A stretch of DNA of 64,000 nucleotides from Trichormus sp. NMC-1 (GTDB taxonomy: Bacteria > Cyanobacteriota > Cyanobacteriia > Cyanobacteriales > Nostocaceae), in contig NZ_LZQD01000001.1 in the NCBI RefSeq assembly GCF_001858025.1, forward strand, positions 879,041-943,040, read 5' to 3'. Position 1 is the first letter of the stretch, and every line of letters starts with the position of its first letter. The notes beneath the pieces were generated by a model that saw only the letters and a list, made by a program, of their open reading frames with translations, had not been told where the DNA came from and searched no databases. Shown piece after piece: positions 27,292 through 36,549 of the stretch. A program made the position numbers and the translations under genes.

Positions 27292-28479
27292 ATGCAAGTT
27301 TCCCAGGATCAGCCTATCTATTCTGAGGCTCCACTCCAACTGTTACTGTTTGTTGATGGACGGCCACAATCCCGACAACAGGTGCAGCGAATCCGCGCCT
27401 ACTTAAAAGAATTGGAAGCTGAGTATAGTTTTGAACTTCAAATCATTGATGTCGGGCAGCAACCATATTTGGCGGAACATTTTAAATTGGTAGCCACGCC
27501 CGCCTTAATCAAAATCCATCCCGAACCCCAGCAAACCTTAGCTGGAAGTAATATAATAGCCCAATTGAAAACCTGGTGGCCTCGCTGGCAAACTGCTGTA
27601 GACGCATTCTTAAAGTTACAGGAAGACTTACAAGAACGTATAGATGAGAATGTCCGGGGGACATCACCTAAATCTACAATCCGTTCCGTCGCCATTTCTG
27701 CTGAATTGATCAAACTTTCAGACGAAATTTTTCACCTGAAACAGGAAAAAGAGAAACTTCAAGAACAGCTACAGTTTAAAGATCGAGTGATTGCAATTTT
27801 GGCGCATGATCTCCGTAATCCTTTGACAGCTGTGGCGATCGCTATAGAAACTCTCCAATCTAACTACAATCCTGAAAAAGGTGACTTTCTGCGTCTGAAA
27901 CCTGCCATGACGGCTTATTTATTAAAACAAGCCCGTAGTCAAACAAAGATTATTGATCGGATGATCGCGGATCTTTTAGAAGTTGGTCGTGGTGATGATA
28001 CAGAATTTCCAATCACACCGCAAAAACTGGAACTGGGTAAACTTAGTTTTGATGTCTTGGAGGAATTGCGCGATCGCTACATCGCCAAATCGCAAAGAAT
28101 AGAAACCGATATCCCCCAAGACTTACCCTGTGTATATGCAGATCCAGAACGCATCCGCCAAGTGCTGGTAAATCTTTTGGATAATGCCATTAAATACACT
28201 CCTGCTGGGGGCTGTATTAGCTTCGCTGGGCTACACCGCACTACCCAAAAAGTACAGTTTAGTATTGGCGATACTGGCCCTGGTATTCCCCAAGAAAACC
28301 GCGATCGCATTTTTGAAAATCATTTCCGTCTGCAACGTGATCAAGGAACAGATGGGTATGGAATTGGTCTGTCTTTATGCCAACGTATTATTCGGGCGCA
28401 CTATGGTCAAATTTGGGTAGACTCAGCCCCTAATGGTGGAGCATGGTTCCATTTTACTTTACCAGTTTATCCATCTTAG
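27292..28479 (+). CDS. sasA: Circadian clock output histidine kinase SasA
   Basis: A 395-residue kinase. The N-terminal thioredoxin/KaiB-like sensor domain (about 10-100) has [24 protein letters not shown] and [19 protein letters not shown] coiled coil follows, then HisKA with the H box [11 protein letters not shown] (H172), and HATPase_c with [19 protein letters not shown] and [10 protein letters not shown]. SasA binds KaiC, autophosphorylates, and passes phosphate to RpaA to drive circadian transcription. RpaA is not here, though its relative RpaB is encoded at 5.9 kb. ATG 27292 gives the SasA-like N-terminus; GTG 27274 and TTG 27265 would extend it by 6 or 9 residues. Confidence 0.93.
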   Translation: MQVSQDQPIYSEAPLQLLLFVDGRPQSRQQVQRIRAYLKELEAEYSFELQIIDVGQQPYLAEHFKLVATPALIKIHPEPQQTLAGSNIIAQLKTWWPRWQTAVDAFLKLQEDLQERIDENVRGTSPKSTIRSVAISAELIKLSDEIFHLKQEKEKLQEQLQFKDRVIAILAHDLRNPLTAVAIAIETLQSNYNPEKGDFLRLKPAMTAYLLKQARSQTKIIDRMIADLLEVGRGDDTEFPITPQKLELGKLSFDVLEELRDRYIAKSQRIETDIPQDLPCVYADPERIRQVLVNLLDNAIKYTPAGGCISFAGLHRTTQKVQFSIGDTGPGIPQENRDRIFENHFRLQRDQGTDGYGIGLSLCQRIIRAHYGQIWVDSAPNGGAWFHFTLPVYPS

Positions 28480-28521
28480 TTATTATTCATTAGTAACAAA
28501 CTTTAATGAGCAAATTAATAA

Positions 28522-28782
28522 ATGCCAAATCCATTAATGTATCAACAGGATAACTTTGTGGTTCTGGAAACTAACCAACCAGAACAATTTCTGACGACTT
28601 CCGAGTTATTAGAAAAGTTAGAAAATATTTTGCAACAACTTAAATTTGAGGACTTACCTCCCGATGTCCAAAAATTTAAGTTGCTATCAGAACAAGCACA
28701 ATATTTAATTGACACTAGTTGTGAGTTAGATATTGGCCCTGGAAAATATTTTCAGTGGTATGCAGTACGTTTGGAAAAGTAA
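28522..28782 (+). CDS. CRR7 (DUF3571) family protein
   Basis: An 86-residue protein matching the CRR7/DUF3571 family: MYQQDNFVVLETNQPEQFLT, a central Leu-rich helix, then EQAQYLIDTSCELDIGPG and WYAVRLEK at the end. In plants CRR7 is needed to assemble the chloroplast NDH-1 complex; cyanobacterial members are soluble and of unconfirmed role. It starts 42 bases after sasA on the same strand, so the two may be co-transcribed, although no functional link is known. Confidence 0.85.
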   Translation: MPNPLMYQQDNFVVLETNQPEQFLTTSELLEKLENILQQLKFEDLPPDVQKFKLLSEQAQYLIDTSCELDIGPGKYFQWYAVRLEK

Positions 28783-28821
28783 AGACAGCAGGAGATGGGG
28801 AGACGCGGGGAAAGAGAGATA

Positions 28822-28856
28822 ACTCAGGACTCAGGACTCAGGACTTAGGACTTAGG
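28822..28856. repeat. Heptamer tandem repeat (ACTCAGG/ACTTAGG x5)
   Basis: Three ACTCAGG and two ACTTAGG units. The last unit supplies the stop codon (TAA, plus-strand TTA at 28852-28854) of the minus-strand DUF2854 gene. Confidence 0.85.
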
Positions 28857-29400
28857 ATTGAGTAGTAATTAAAGCTAGTTCAATTTTATCTTCACCTGGC
28901 TGTGTAATTTTTACCTCAACGTTAGGAGCAAAGTATTTGGTCATTTTTTCATGTTTTTGATGCCAAATATCTACTGGGATCAGAGGCGAATCAAATTCTA
29001 AAATAATACAATAAGACCCATTAACGTCCGTTTCTCGCAAACCTGTGACTAATGGTCTTTCCTCATCGCTAGGACTCAGACCTAAGTAAGCAAGCGCTCT
29101 ATCTAGGTGAGCTTCTTGACCGTAGCAATATCGCGTAATGTCTTTGCGAATTTTGTTTTGAGTCACAGTTGCTTGTTGCTTCCGTAGCTCCAATACTGAA
29201 GCTGTGGTAGTTTGAGAGAAGGGTATTGGCTTCATTTCATTAGCTTTTAGAGCTAAACCTCCTAGAAATAGAGGAAAGCCATAGAAAAATCCGATCAGAT
29301 TGAGTGTGGCATTATCCACACCATAAGCGATAAAGCCTGTGATGATGAGTATGCCACCCACGGTTAAACCGAGTGATCCTAGAGAAAGATTGCCTAACAT
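28852..29400 (-). CDS. DUF2854 family membrane protein
   Basis: A 182-residue protein with two N-terminal membrane segments (LGLTVGGILIITGFIAYG; LIGFFYGFPLFLGGLAL) and a soluble domain from about 60 with YCYGQEAHLDRALAYLGLSPSDEERP and SYCIILEFDSPLIPVDIW. This is the DUF2854 pattern, shared by cyanobacteria and plastids and of unknown function. The C-terminal codons overlap a heptamer repeat array. ATG 29400. It is divergent from the small gene at 29531. Confidence 0.8.
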   Translation of the reverse strand: MLGNLSLGSLGLTVGGILIITGFIAYGVDNATLNLIGFFYGFPLFLGGLALKANEMKPIPFSQTTTASVLELRKQQATVTQNKIRKDITRYCYGQEAHLDRALAYLGLSPSDEERPLVTGLRETDVNGSYCIILEFDSPLIPVDIWHQKHEKMTKYFAPNVEVKITQPGEDKIELALITTQS

Positions 29401-29530
29401 AATTTGAGATTATTATAATTTCTACATATATTAGTTTTATCATCATCGGTTATCAGTAATAAGTTGCTGAAGATATTAGATCAGAATTCTGCCCATTTTG
29501 CGTTAACTTTAAATTTGAAGATAGTTAAAG

Positions 29531-29728
29531 ATGGGAAAAAACATAATGGATCTTCAGACAATAAAGGAACGAGTTGCGTTAGTTCAAAGTAAGCGTGAGT
29601 ACCTGCTGAGTCTACTGGAACAACCTAATATAGGGACTTTGAGAGTTGACGTAAATCAAGCTTTAGAAGAATTAGATGACTTAATCGATGAATTTAGACG
29701 CAGCATTCCAGAAACAGACATCAATTAA
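29531..29728 (+). CDS. Small helical protein of unknown function (65 aa)
   Basis: A 65-residue charged protein, two predicted helices forming a helical hairpin (TIKERVALVQSKREYLLSLL and a Leu/Glu/Asp-rich LDDLIDEFRRSI). No family recognised. ATG 29531 is used; ATG 29546 would remove five residues and give the more natural MDLQTIKERV start. A hairpin follows at 29765-29801. The amphipathic pattern supports a real gene. Confidence 0.55.
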   Translation: MGKNIMDLQTIKERVALVQSKREYLLSLLEQPNIGTLRVDVNQALEELDDLIDEFRRSIPETDIN

Positions 29729-29764
29729 GCCCAACTGGGGCTAAAATTAATCATTTTAATAATT

Positions 29765-29801
29765 GCGTCGGCAATCCGTAAATTTACGGTTAAACCGACG
29801 C
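29765..29801 (+). terminator. Nested hairpin after the small gene
   Basis: GCGTCGG (29765-29771) pairs with CCGACGC (29795-29801), and CCGTAAATTTACGG between them is itself a palindrome. It lies 37 bases after the stop. Probable terminator or dispersed hairpin repeat. Confidence 0.5.
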
Positions 29802-29888
29802 TATTTAGTATTAAATAAATTATTTATTAACTAGAATTGCCTTATTTTCATACTGTCAAGAGTCAAGAGTCAGAGTTCAACCCGAAAG

Positions 29889-30293
29889 CTAACTATTACC
29901 AGCACGTTGACCTAGCTGTCTGACTAAAGCAATGAGTTCCGTTGTAGAAGCTTCTTTTTTGCAAACGTCATCAAAGCTAGACATTGCCTTTGTCCGTTGC
30001 AAATGGATTTCATCTATAGAAGAGTAAGCTAAGATTTGAGTATTTGGAGACATAGATTTAATATAAGAAGATGCGCTCCAACCATCCATAACTGGCATAT
30101 GTAAGTCTAAAACAATCACGTCAGGGCGTAAAGTTTTAAACATTTCAATAGCTTCTTGGCCATTACTGGCTAAACCTACTACTTGAATATTCTCTTGGCA
30201 AGCAAGAGCTAATTTTAAGCTTATGCGAGTCAGTTCATGATCGTCAACCACTAAGACACGCAAACTAGAAGACGGACAGGACAAAATTAACAT
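29889..30293 (-). CDS. Single-domain response regulator
   Basis: A 134-residue stand-alone receiver domain. Acidic pair in LVVDDHEL, phospho-acceptor D63 (VLDLHMPVMDG), a serine in place of the usual Thr/Ser switch (YSS), and lysine in CKKEAS. The DHEL and LHMPVMDG phrases are typical of NarL-type receivers, but the HTH output domain is missing, so it must act through protein contacts like CheY. ATG 30293 is used; the frame could begin three codons earlier at TTG. No kinase is adjacent; ppk1 lies upstream on the same strand. Confidence 0.8.
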   Translation of the reverse strand: MLILSCPSSSLRVLVVDDHELTRISLKLALACQENIQVVGLASNGQEAIEMFKTLRPDVIVLDLHMPVMDGWSASSYIKSMSPNTQILAYSSIDEIHLQRTKAMSSFDDVCKKEASTTELIALVRQLGQRAGNS

Positions 30294-30493
30294 TCCCTGC
30301 AATAAAAATTATGTACGGTAATTCCTATAGTTTATGGGAATCAGTTTCGGAATTTACTCTATCTTATGGTTGAATAAATGGGGTTTTTATGTGAAAAATC
30401 CTTAAAGAATTGCTCAGAAAATAAAGTTTGCCTAAAAAAGTTAATTTAGTACCTTTTTAAGGTATATACAATTTTTTCCGAGACAATTAGATT

Positions 30494-32659
30494 TTAGATC
30501 ATGCCGACAGAACGCAATACCATAGACATAAGAGTTTGTTGTGAATTAGTTTCAGGACAATCATCAAAAGCACGCCGTTGAATATAACTACCATCAGATT
30601 GTAAATCCCAAGCTTGACGATTATCTGCCAACATAATTCCTAAAATTTCTTGCAAATCTTTAGCAATATCTTGGTCTTTGATTGGGGTAATGACTTCTAC
30701 CCGTCTGTCTAAATTTCGGCGCATCCAATCAGCACTACCAATATATATTTCTTCTTGACCATTGTTATGGAAGTAAAAAATGCGAGAGTGTTCTAAAAAT
30801 CGCCCAATGATGCTGATGACGCGAATATTTTCGCTGATGTCTTTGAGTCCTGGACGCAAGCAGCAAATACCACGGATAATCAAATCAATTTGAACTCCTG
30901 CGCGGGAGGCTGCATATAAAGTAGCGATAGTTTGCGGATCGACGAGGGCATTCATTTTAGCGACAATGCGACCTGAAAAGCCATTTTTGACATTTTCGAT
31001 TTCTCGGTTAATTAGTTCAAGAAAGCGATCGCGCATATTCACAGGTGCTACTAATATTTCTCGATAAGATTTTTGGCGAGAGTATCCTGTCAAAAAGTTA
31101 AACACATCTGTTAAATCAGCACCCAATTCTTCCCGACAACTAAACAATCCCAAATCTGTATACAGTCGAGCCGTTTTCGGGTTATAGTTCCCTGTCCCAA
31201 TATGCACATAACGGCGCATTCGGTCTTTTTCGCGTCGCACTACGAGGACAATTTTGCTATGGGTTTTCAGCCCCACTAAACCATAAACAACATGGACACC
31301 AACTCTTTCTAAACGCCTTGCCCAGTAAATATTATTTTCTTCATCAAACCGCGCTTTTAATTCCACCAACACAGAAACTTGTTTACCATTTTCAGCCGCA
31401 GCAATTAAGGCATTGACGATGGGTGAATCGCCAGAAGTGCGGTAAAGAGTCATTTTAATGGCTAACACATTGGGATCATGGGCAGCACTAGCAATAAAGC
31501 GTTCCACCGTCCCGGAAAAAGATTGATAGGGATGATGTACCAACAAATCCTTTTCTCGAATTATAGAAAAAAAGTCTTTTCCTTCTTCCAGTTCCAATAC
31601 ATTTGGATCTACACTTGACTCTTTCAGGCGTTGTAAGCGTGGAGGAACTACAGACTGTCGTGGTGTGTCTTTGAGTTCGGGAACAGGCAAAGCCATAAAA
31701 TAAATTAAGTCTCGCAATCCCAAAAGACCATCTACTTCGTAAATATCGTTTTCCGTTAATTCCAAATCTTGCAATAACCTGCAACGCACAGATTCTGGAG
31801 TTTGGGATTTAATTTCTAATCGTACAGTAGTCCCACCCATACGACGTTTGCGGAGTTCCTGTTCAATTGCCAATAATAAGTCTTCTGCTTCATCTTCTTC
31901 TAGTTCTAGGTCAGCATCACGAGTAATGCGGAACGGGTGATATTCTTGAATATTCATCCCCGGAAATAGAGATTCTAAATTATGTGCGATCGCTTGTTCT
32001 AATGGTACACCTGACCAGTGAACAGTTTGTTCGTCTTGGCGAATTCCCAAATCTGGAGGTAAAGGCAAAAATCGCGGTAAAACGTTGGGGACTTTGACTC
32101 GCGCAAAAAATTCTTCTTCTGTCTCTGGGTTTTTCAGAACTACGGCCAGATTTAAGCTGAGATTAGAAATGTAGGGAAAAGGATGACTAGGATCAACAGC
32201 CAGAGGAGTGAGAACCGGAAAAATTTGTTCTTCAAAATAGTTATCTAGATAATTCCGCTGTTTTTGATTCAGTTCTATATAATCTAGAATGTAAATCCCT
32301 TGACTTGCTAATAAAGGTTGCAGTACTTGCTCAAACTGTTCATTCTGTTTTGTAACTTGAGGACTGAGTTTGAGGCGAATATCATCTAGCTGTTGCTGCG
32401 GTGTGCGACCATCGGGGGTTAATAGATTGACTTTTGCTTCTACCTGTTGCTTTAAAGCCGCAATCCGCACCATGAAGAATTCATCTAAATTAGAACTGAA
32501 GATTGCTAAAAATTTCAGGCGTTCTAACAGAGGTGTACGTGGATCACAAGCTTCATGCAACACCCGACTATTAAACTCTAACCAACTTAACTCACGATTT
32601 ATATAGTATTGTGGATCACTTAGATTAATGTTAGGGTTGCTCTTCTTAGGTTTTGGCAT
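30494..32659 (-). CDS. ppk1: Polyphosphate kinase 1
   Basis: A 721-residue PPK1. The N domain starts YINRELSWLEFNSRVL, followed by the head domain and the two phospholipase-D-like C domains. The conserved histidine lies in GLKTHSKIVLVVR, the second histidine motif in HSRIFYFHNN, with YVHIGTGNYNP and IIRGICCLRPG between them. The enzyme reversibly moves the terminal phosphate of ATP onto polyphosphate and acts at the membrane. Length is normal. A short frame across residues 290-390 on the same strand is a shadow. Start ATG 32659. Confidence 0.95.
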   Translation of the reverse strand: MPKPKKSNPNINLSDPQYYINRELSWLEFNSRVLHEACDPRTPLLERLKFLAIFSSNLDEFFMVRIAALKQQVEAKVNLLTPDGRTPQQQLDDIRLKLSPQVTKQNEQFEQVLQPLLASQGIYILDYIELNQKQRNYLDNYFEEQIFPVLTPLAVDPSHPFPYISNLSLNLAVVLKNPETEEEFFARVKVPNVLPRFLPLPPDLGIRQDEQTVHWSGVPLEQAIAHNLESLFPGMNIQEYHPFRITRDADLELEEDEAEDLLLAIEQELRKRRMGGTTVRLEIKSQTPESVRCRLLQDLELTENDIYEVDGLLGLRDLIYFMALPVPELKDTPRQSVVPPRLQRLKESSVDPNVLELEEGKDFFSIIREKDLLVHHPYQSFSGTVERFIASAAHDPNVLAIKMTLYRTSGDSPIVNALIAAAENGKQVSVLVELKARFDEENNIYWARRLERVGVHVVYGLVGLKTHSKIVLVVRREKDRMRRYVHIGTGNYNPKTARLYTDLGLFSCREELGADLTDVFNFLTGYSRQKSYREILVAPVNMRDRFLELINREIENVKNGFSGRIVAKMNALVDPQTIATLYAASRAGVQIDLIIRGICCLRPGLKDISENIRVISIIGRFLEHSRIFYFHNNGQEEIYIGSADWMRRNLDRRVEVITPIKDQDIAKDLQEILGIMLADNRQAWDLQSDGSYIQRRAFDDCPETNSQQTLMSMVLRSVGMI

Positions 32660-32814
32660 AATTATTTAAAGGCTAGTAGATGTCGCCCATTCAACATGAG
32701 GGGACTCTACTAATATAGTAAGTCTTAGTTAAGTAAACTTTAACAGCGAGACTTAATCTGAGAGAAAATCCAGATTTTGCCAAATGCCGGTTGGGTTTTC
32801 TCGGAGTTGTCAAA

Positions 32815-34266
32815 ATGTTTCAAGCCACTCGTCGCCGCCTTGCCCTTTGGTATACTGCTGTAACTGCTGTATTGCTTCTACTATTTGCTACTGGGGTGTA
32901 TTTATATGTACGCAGTACTTTAGTGGAAAGGATCGATGATACCTTAAATCATGTAGTGGAAGTTGTAGAGCGATCGCTCGTCATTGAACCTATTAACCTC
33001 CAAAAAGATCAACTCCGAGTCAATGTAGAAGCCAGTTTTCGCAACAATGCTGACACCACAGAAGATGACCACATTGACCTAGAATGGTTTAGCCCTACGG
33101 GGAAATTACTTTGGTCAACATTCTCCGAACCTTTAGATATTCCTATTCATAACCATCCCACTGGGGAAACTGTGCGCGTAGAAGGAATGGGAAGATGGGG
33201 TGATGACGATCCTCACTCAGGACTGAAAACTCAGGACGGACTAAACGCCCCGCTACCGCTAACAGCACTTCTATTAAGACAAGTTACACAACGGGTAGAA
33301 AGGGGAAGACAGGTATTAGGTTATCTGCGTGTGAGTCATCCCTGGTTTGAAGTTACTAAACCTAGCCGTCAGTTGATATTTGATTTAGCTTTGGGTATTG
33401 GGTTAATGGTGATTTCCGTAGCAGCTACTGGGTGGTTTCTTTCGGGTAAAGCCATGGAACCAGTGGGGGAATCTTACCAACGTTTGAAACAATTTACTGC
33501 TGATGCTTCCCATGAATTGAGAAGTCCGATTGCGTTAATTCAAACTAATGTGCAAGTTGCACTGGCTGATTTAGAGTTAGCAGAAATAGAAGCAGCTACT
33601 ACTATCAATTATCGACAACAATTAAAAATCGTCGAACGTCTAACTCAGCGTTTAGGAAAGTTAGTCAATGATTTACTTTTTCTGGCACGACAGGATAGTG
33701 GTATTAGCAAAGAGGTTTTTTCACCCTGTCCCCTAGATGCTTTGTTGATGGAAGTAGTAGAAGAACAAAAACTTTTAGCTACAGAAAAAGAAATTTCCCT
33801 AACTCTCAACTTAGTTGATCCTCCCTTGGAACTCGACCCAGAATTATTGGAAAATAGCTTTACTCTGATCGGAAATTGGGATCAACTGGTGCGGTTATTT
33901 ACAAATTTAATTGGTAATGCTTTGCAATATACTCCCATAAATGGAAGGGTGAATGTGGAGTTAACACGGCTCGATTCCATAGGAATACGTTACACCAATT
34001 CTTATTTACAAATTAAAGTCAGTGATACAGGAGTTGGTATTCCCCCAGAGTCTTTACCACACTTGTTTGACCGTTTTTATCGCGTTGATCCTGCGCGTAC
34101 ACATCAGACTTCTCAGACAGCTACAGCCACCACTACGGGTTCTGGCTTAGGTTTAGCGATCGCACAAGCTATAGTCGAACGTCATCAAGGGCAAATTCAA
34201 GTTGATAGTGTCCTTGGTAAAGGTACTACCTTCATTGTCACCTTACCAATCTCTCTTGAGAATTAA
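32815..34266 (+). CDS. Membrane sensor histidine kinase
   Basis: A 483-residue kinase: TM1 near 13-32, a periplasmic domain (33-185) rich in Asp/His with SHPWFEVTKPSR at its end, and TM2 near 197-215. HisKA carries the H box DASHELRSPIALIQTN. HATPase_c carries NLIGNALQYTP, SDTGVGIPPE, the F box HLFDRFYRVD and GSGLGLAIAQA. ATG 32815 is preferred to the upstream start because GGAG lies nine bases before it and TM1 then starts promptly. No HAMP domain is visible. It resembles NrsS/RppB-type kinases, but no response regulator is adjacent, so the signal is unknown. Confidence 0.9.
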   Translation: MFQATRRRLALWYTAVTAVLLLLFATGVYLYVRSTLVERIDDTLNHVVEVVERSLVIEPINLQKDQLRVNVEASFRNNADTTEDDHIDLEWFSPTGKLLWSTFSEPLDIPIHNHPTGETVRVEGMGRWGDDDPHSGLKTQDGLNAPLPLTALLLRQVTQRVERGRQVLGYLRVSHPWFEVTKPSRQLIFDLALGIGLMVISVAATGWFLSGKAMEPVGESYQRLKQFTADASHELRSPIALIQTNVQVALADLELAEIEAATTINYRQQLKIVERLTQRLGKLVNDLLFLARQDSGISKEVFSPCPLDALLMEVVEEQKLLATEKEISLTLNLVDPPLELDPELLENSFTLIGNWDQLVRLFTNLIGNALQYTPINGRVNVELTRLDSIGIRYTNSYLQIKVSDTGVGIPPESLPHLFDRFYRVDPARTHQTSQTATATTTGSGLGLAIAQAIVERHQGQIQVDSVLGKGTTFIVTLPISLEN

Positions 34267-34469
34267 CTCTTGAAGCAACATTTGTTTCTTGTGATAGATG
34301 AAGAGAAAGGTACTAGTAGATTATTATTTATGTTGATGGTTAAAACTCGACAATATCACATCTCATGTAAACTACCATCGGCAGGAATTTGTCAATATTC
34401 ATTGTTTACTGCTTGGGAATTGTCTGCATTTTAATTTATGTTGAAATTTGAATTGGAGCAAAGCGACTC

Positions 34470-35336
34470 ATGCCAATTACTATCAGAGACAATATTACCT
34501 ACACCTTACTCAAGAAAATTAAAGAAACTGGGCAAGGAATGCATGAAGTTCACTTTAATCAAACTGATTTTCCTAGTCATCAAATAACAATAGCCGACTT
34601 TTTGGGACATTTAGATTACTTAAATCAAAAGCATTATATCAATGCTGAGTTTACTGGTAATGCTTATGCAACTCAAGAAGATGTTCCTGATATTATTCAT
34701 CCCCAGGAATTTGACTTGCGAATTGCCAATACTCTCGGCGCACCAGATGGACCTTTACCGCATTTGATTACCTTTAAAAAAGCAGAAATAACGCAACAAG
34801 GACAAAAGCTATTAGAGAAGATGGAAGCGAATCCTCCACAAGCCTCAGAGGAAAAACCATCAGTAGCTATTGCTGATAAAGATTTGCCATTTTTAGAAAA
34901 AGTCATGGCAAAAAGTGGCTTACCAGATATTTTTGATGCCAGAGATATAACTGAAGTCGTCTTCCGGGTAATGCGTGATTTAATGACAACAGAAGCAGCT
35001 GACAGAGTAGAAGCAGAACTGCATGAACCAGCTGAAATAACTACAGATAAATCCCTGCAACTAGAAATCGCAGATTTATGGCATGATACCAACCCAATTG
35101 TCGCTTTTTTGAGTCGAGTTCGTCCACCTTGGCAAGGACCAGGCATTTTTAAGATTGATAGCGATCGCTTTTTATTTAGAGTTGAAAATGAAGGAGGAAT
35201 GCCAGCAAATGTAGATAGAGAGGAAGTAGTTAAAGCTATTTTTTCAGCTACTAAAGACGAATTATCACCGGAACGAATTCAAGAAGTTTCTACTTGGCTA
35301 CCTGATAAAATTCGCCAAATCTGGGAAGAAGCGTAA
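34470..35336 (+). CDS. DUF2267 domain protein
   Basis: A 288-residue soluble protein in two parts. The N-terminal part (1-120) has VHFNQTDFPSHQITIADFLGHLDYLNQKHYI. The C-terminal DUF2267 domain (about 150-285) has FDARDITEVVFRVMRDLMTTEAADRVEAEL, FLSRVRPPWQGPG and EVSTWLPDKIRQIW. DUF2267 proteins are small stress-associated proteins of unknown activity; the N-terminal fusion is typical of cyanobacteria. ATG 34470. The following exported-protein gene starts 64 bases downstream on the same strand, so the two may form one transcript. Confidence 0.8.
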   Translation: MPITIRDNITYTLLKKIKETGQGMHEVHFNQTDFPSHQITIADFLGHLDYLNQKHYINAEFTGNAYATQEDVPDIIHPQEFDLRIANTLGAPDGPLPHLITFKKAEITQQGQKLLEKMEANPPQASEEKPSVAIADKDLPFLEKVMAKSGLPDIFDARDITEVVFRVMRDLMTTEAADRVEAELHEPAEITTDKSLQLEIADLWHDTNPIVAFLSRVRPPWQGPGIFKIDSDRFLFRVENEGGMPANVDREEVVKAIFSATKDELSPERIQEVSTWLPDKIRQIWEEA

Positions 35337-35399
35337 GAAAAGACTAGAGAAGAATTACCTGTTAGCTGTTACCAATATTTTCAGAAGAGAGAAATAATA

Positions 35400-36143
35400 A
35401 TGAATATTCACAAGTGTACTCAATTAATTGGGACTGTTTGTGGTGGATTACTGATTAGTTTACCAGCCATTCCCCAACTAGTTATGGCACAAGCAACTAC
35501 TACTAAAGTTAATCCATGTCCCAAAATTTTCTACGAAGAACCACATAATAATCGGGTATTAGTTCCCGCAGGATGTCCTCCCAATGCTTTAACTCAGCAA
35601 TTCATGAGACAAGGACTAATTACCCCAAATCAAAGCGGTTTAAGTGTTGGTGGTGAATCATCTCGAGTACTTAATCCCAATCCTGGTATTTTTAATGAAA
35701 GTCCTTATAATCTTTCTCAACGAAATTCTCAGCCAGTAAGCGCTACAATCCCCCAAGAACAAGCAGTAGAAACCCGTCCCCCTGACAGTGGGTTACAACC
35801 ACCAGCACCAGAACAAAGACAAGAACCGAGTACAAGAATTGCGCTGGCAGATGGTAAAGCAAATATCATGTTAATTAATGATACCGGAGCAGATGTTACT
35901 TATCAAGTGATTGGTGATACAGCCCCACGCGTATTAGCAGGGAAGTCAAGCACGAATTTAACAGGTTTAAGCACACCTGTAACGGTGACATTTCAGCGGG
36001 AAGACAGAGGATTACTAATGGTGACTCCTAAAGCTGCTGAGGAAGCAGGAACCTTAGAAGTGACATTGACAGAAACAACTGATGTCAGCCAGGATAAAAA
36101 TGCAATGAGAATTCAAGCAAATGGTTCAGTTTTCTTGAATTAG
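35400..36143 (+). CDS. Exported protein of unknown function
   Basis: A 247-residue protein with a signal peptide (about 1-31, ending VMAQA-TTT). The next segment NPCPKIFYEEPHNNRVLVPAGCPPNA contains two cysteines. A similar phrase, GIFNESPYNLSQ, recurs at about residue 99-110, so the N-terminal half has a weak internal repeat. A Pro/Gln-rich linker leads to a C-terminal beta domain (about 150-247: ANIMLINDTGADVTYQVIGD). No family name known. Probably periplasmic. RBS AGAGAG lies ahead of ATG 35400. Confidence 0.7.
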   Translation: MNIHKCTQLIGTVCGGLLISLPAIPQLVMAQATTTKVNPCPKIFYEEPHNNRVLVPAGCPPNALTQQFMRQGLITPNQSGLSVGGESSRVLNPNPGIFNESPYNLSQRNSQPVSATIPQEQAVETRPPDSGLQPPAPEQRQEPSTRIALADGKANIMLINDTGADVTYQVIGDTAPRVLAGKSSTNLTGLSTPVTVTFQREDRGLLMVTPKAAEEAGTLEVTLTETTDVSQDKNAMRIQANGSVFLN

Positions 36144-36174
36144 TATTTGATTAGTTGTAATACCTTTCTAAAAG

Positions 36175-36195
36175 CCCCCGGACTTATCCGTGGGG
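36175..36195 (+). repeat. Solo hairpin resembling an IS200/IS605-type end
   Basis: CCCC (36175-36178) then CGGA, loop CTTA, TCCG, a bulged T and GGGG (36192-36195). A bulged C-rich/G-rich hairpin preceded by AAAG is typical of right ends of IS200/IS605-family elements in cyanobacteria. No tnpA or tnpB is near, so this would be a leftover end. It could equally be the terminator of the upstream exported-protein gene. Confidence 0.4.
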
Positions 36196-36351
36196 TGAAT
36201 GAAAAATCCTGTTATCCCAAATTAATATGAAGCTGCATAGAATAAAATATCAAGAATAATCGACCGCAGATAAACGCAGATAAACACAGATAAAGATGAA
36301 TGAATCAATGGATTTCGGAATTCTGTGCAGCGTCACATAAAATTGGTATTA

Positions 36352-36515
36352 GAGGATGTTTGAAAAGTTGCAAATTATACTCTAAACCCCTCTCCAAACC
36401 TCTCCCCCACAGGGAGAGAGGCTTTGATTCTTACTCCCCTTCCCTGGTAGGGAAGGGGTTGGGGGTTAGGTTCTGAGACTTTTGATGTTACCAAAAATAC
36501 TTTTAAAACATCCTC
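36352..36515. mobile_element. 164-bp MITE with TTA target duplication
   Basis: The left end GAGGATGTTTGAAAAGT (36352-36368) and the right end ACTTTTAAAACATCCTC (36499-36515) are inverted repeats with one mismatch in 17. TTA lies directly outside both ends (36349-36351 and 36516-36518). The interior is two hairpin-rich C/G blocks (CTCTCCCC.., CCTTCCCTGGTAGGGAAGGGG) without coding capacity. A 3-bp TNA duplication and GAG-starting ends suggest mobilisation by an IS5-family (IS1031-like) transposase located elsewhere. Confidence 0.85.
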
Positions 36516-36549
36516 TTAGAGGATTACAAATTACTAATCACGAAGAAAC

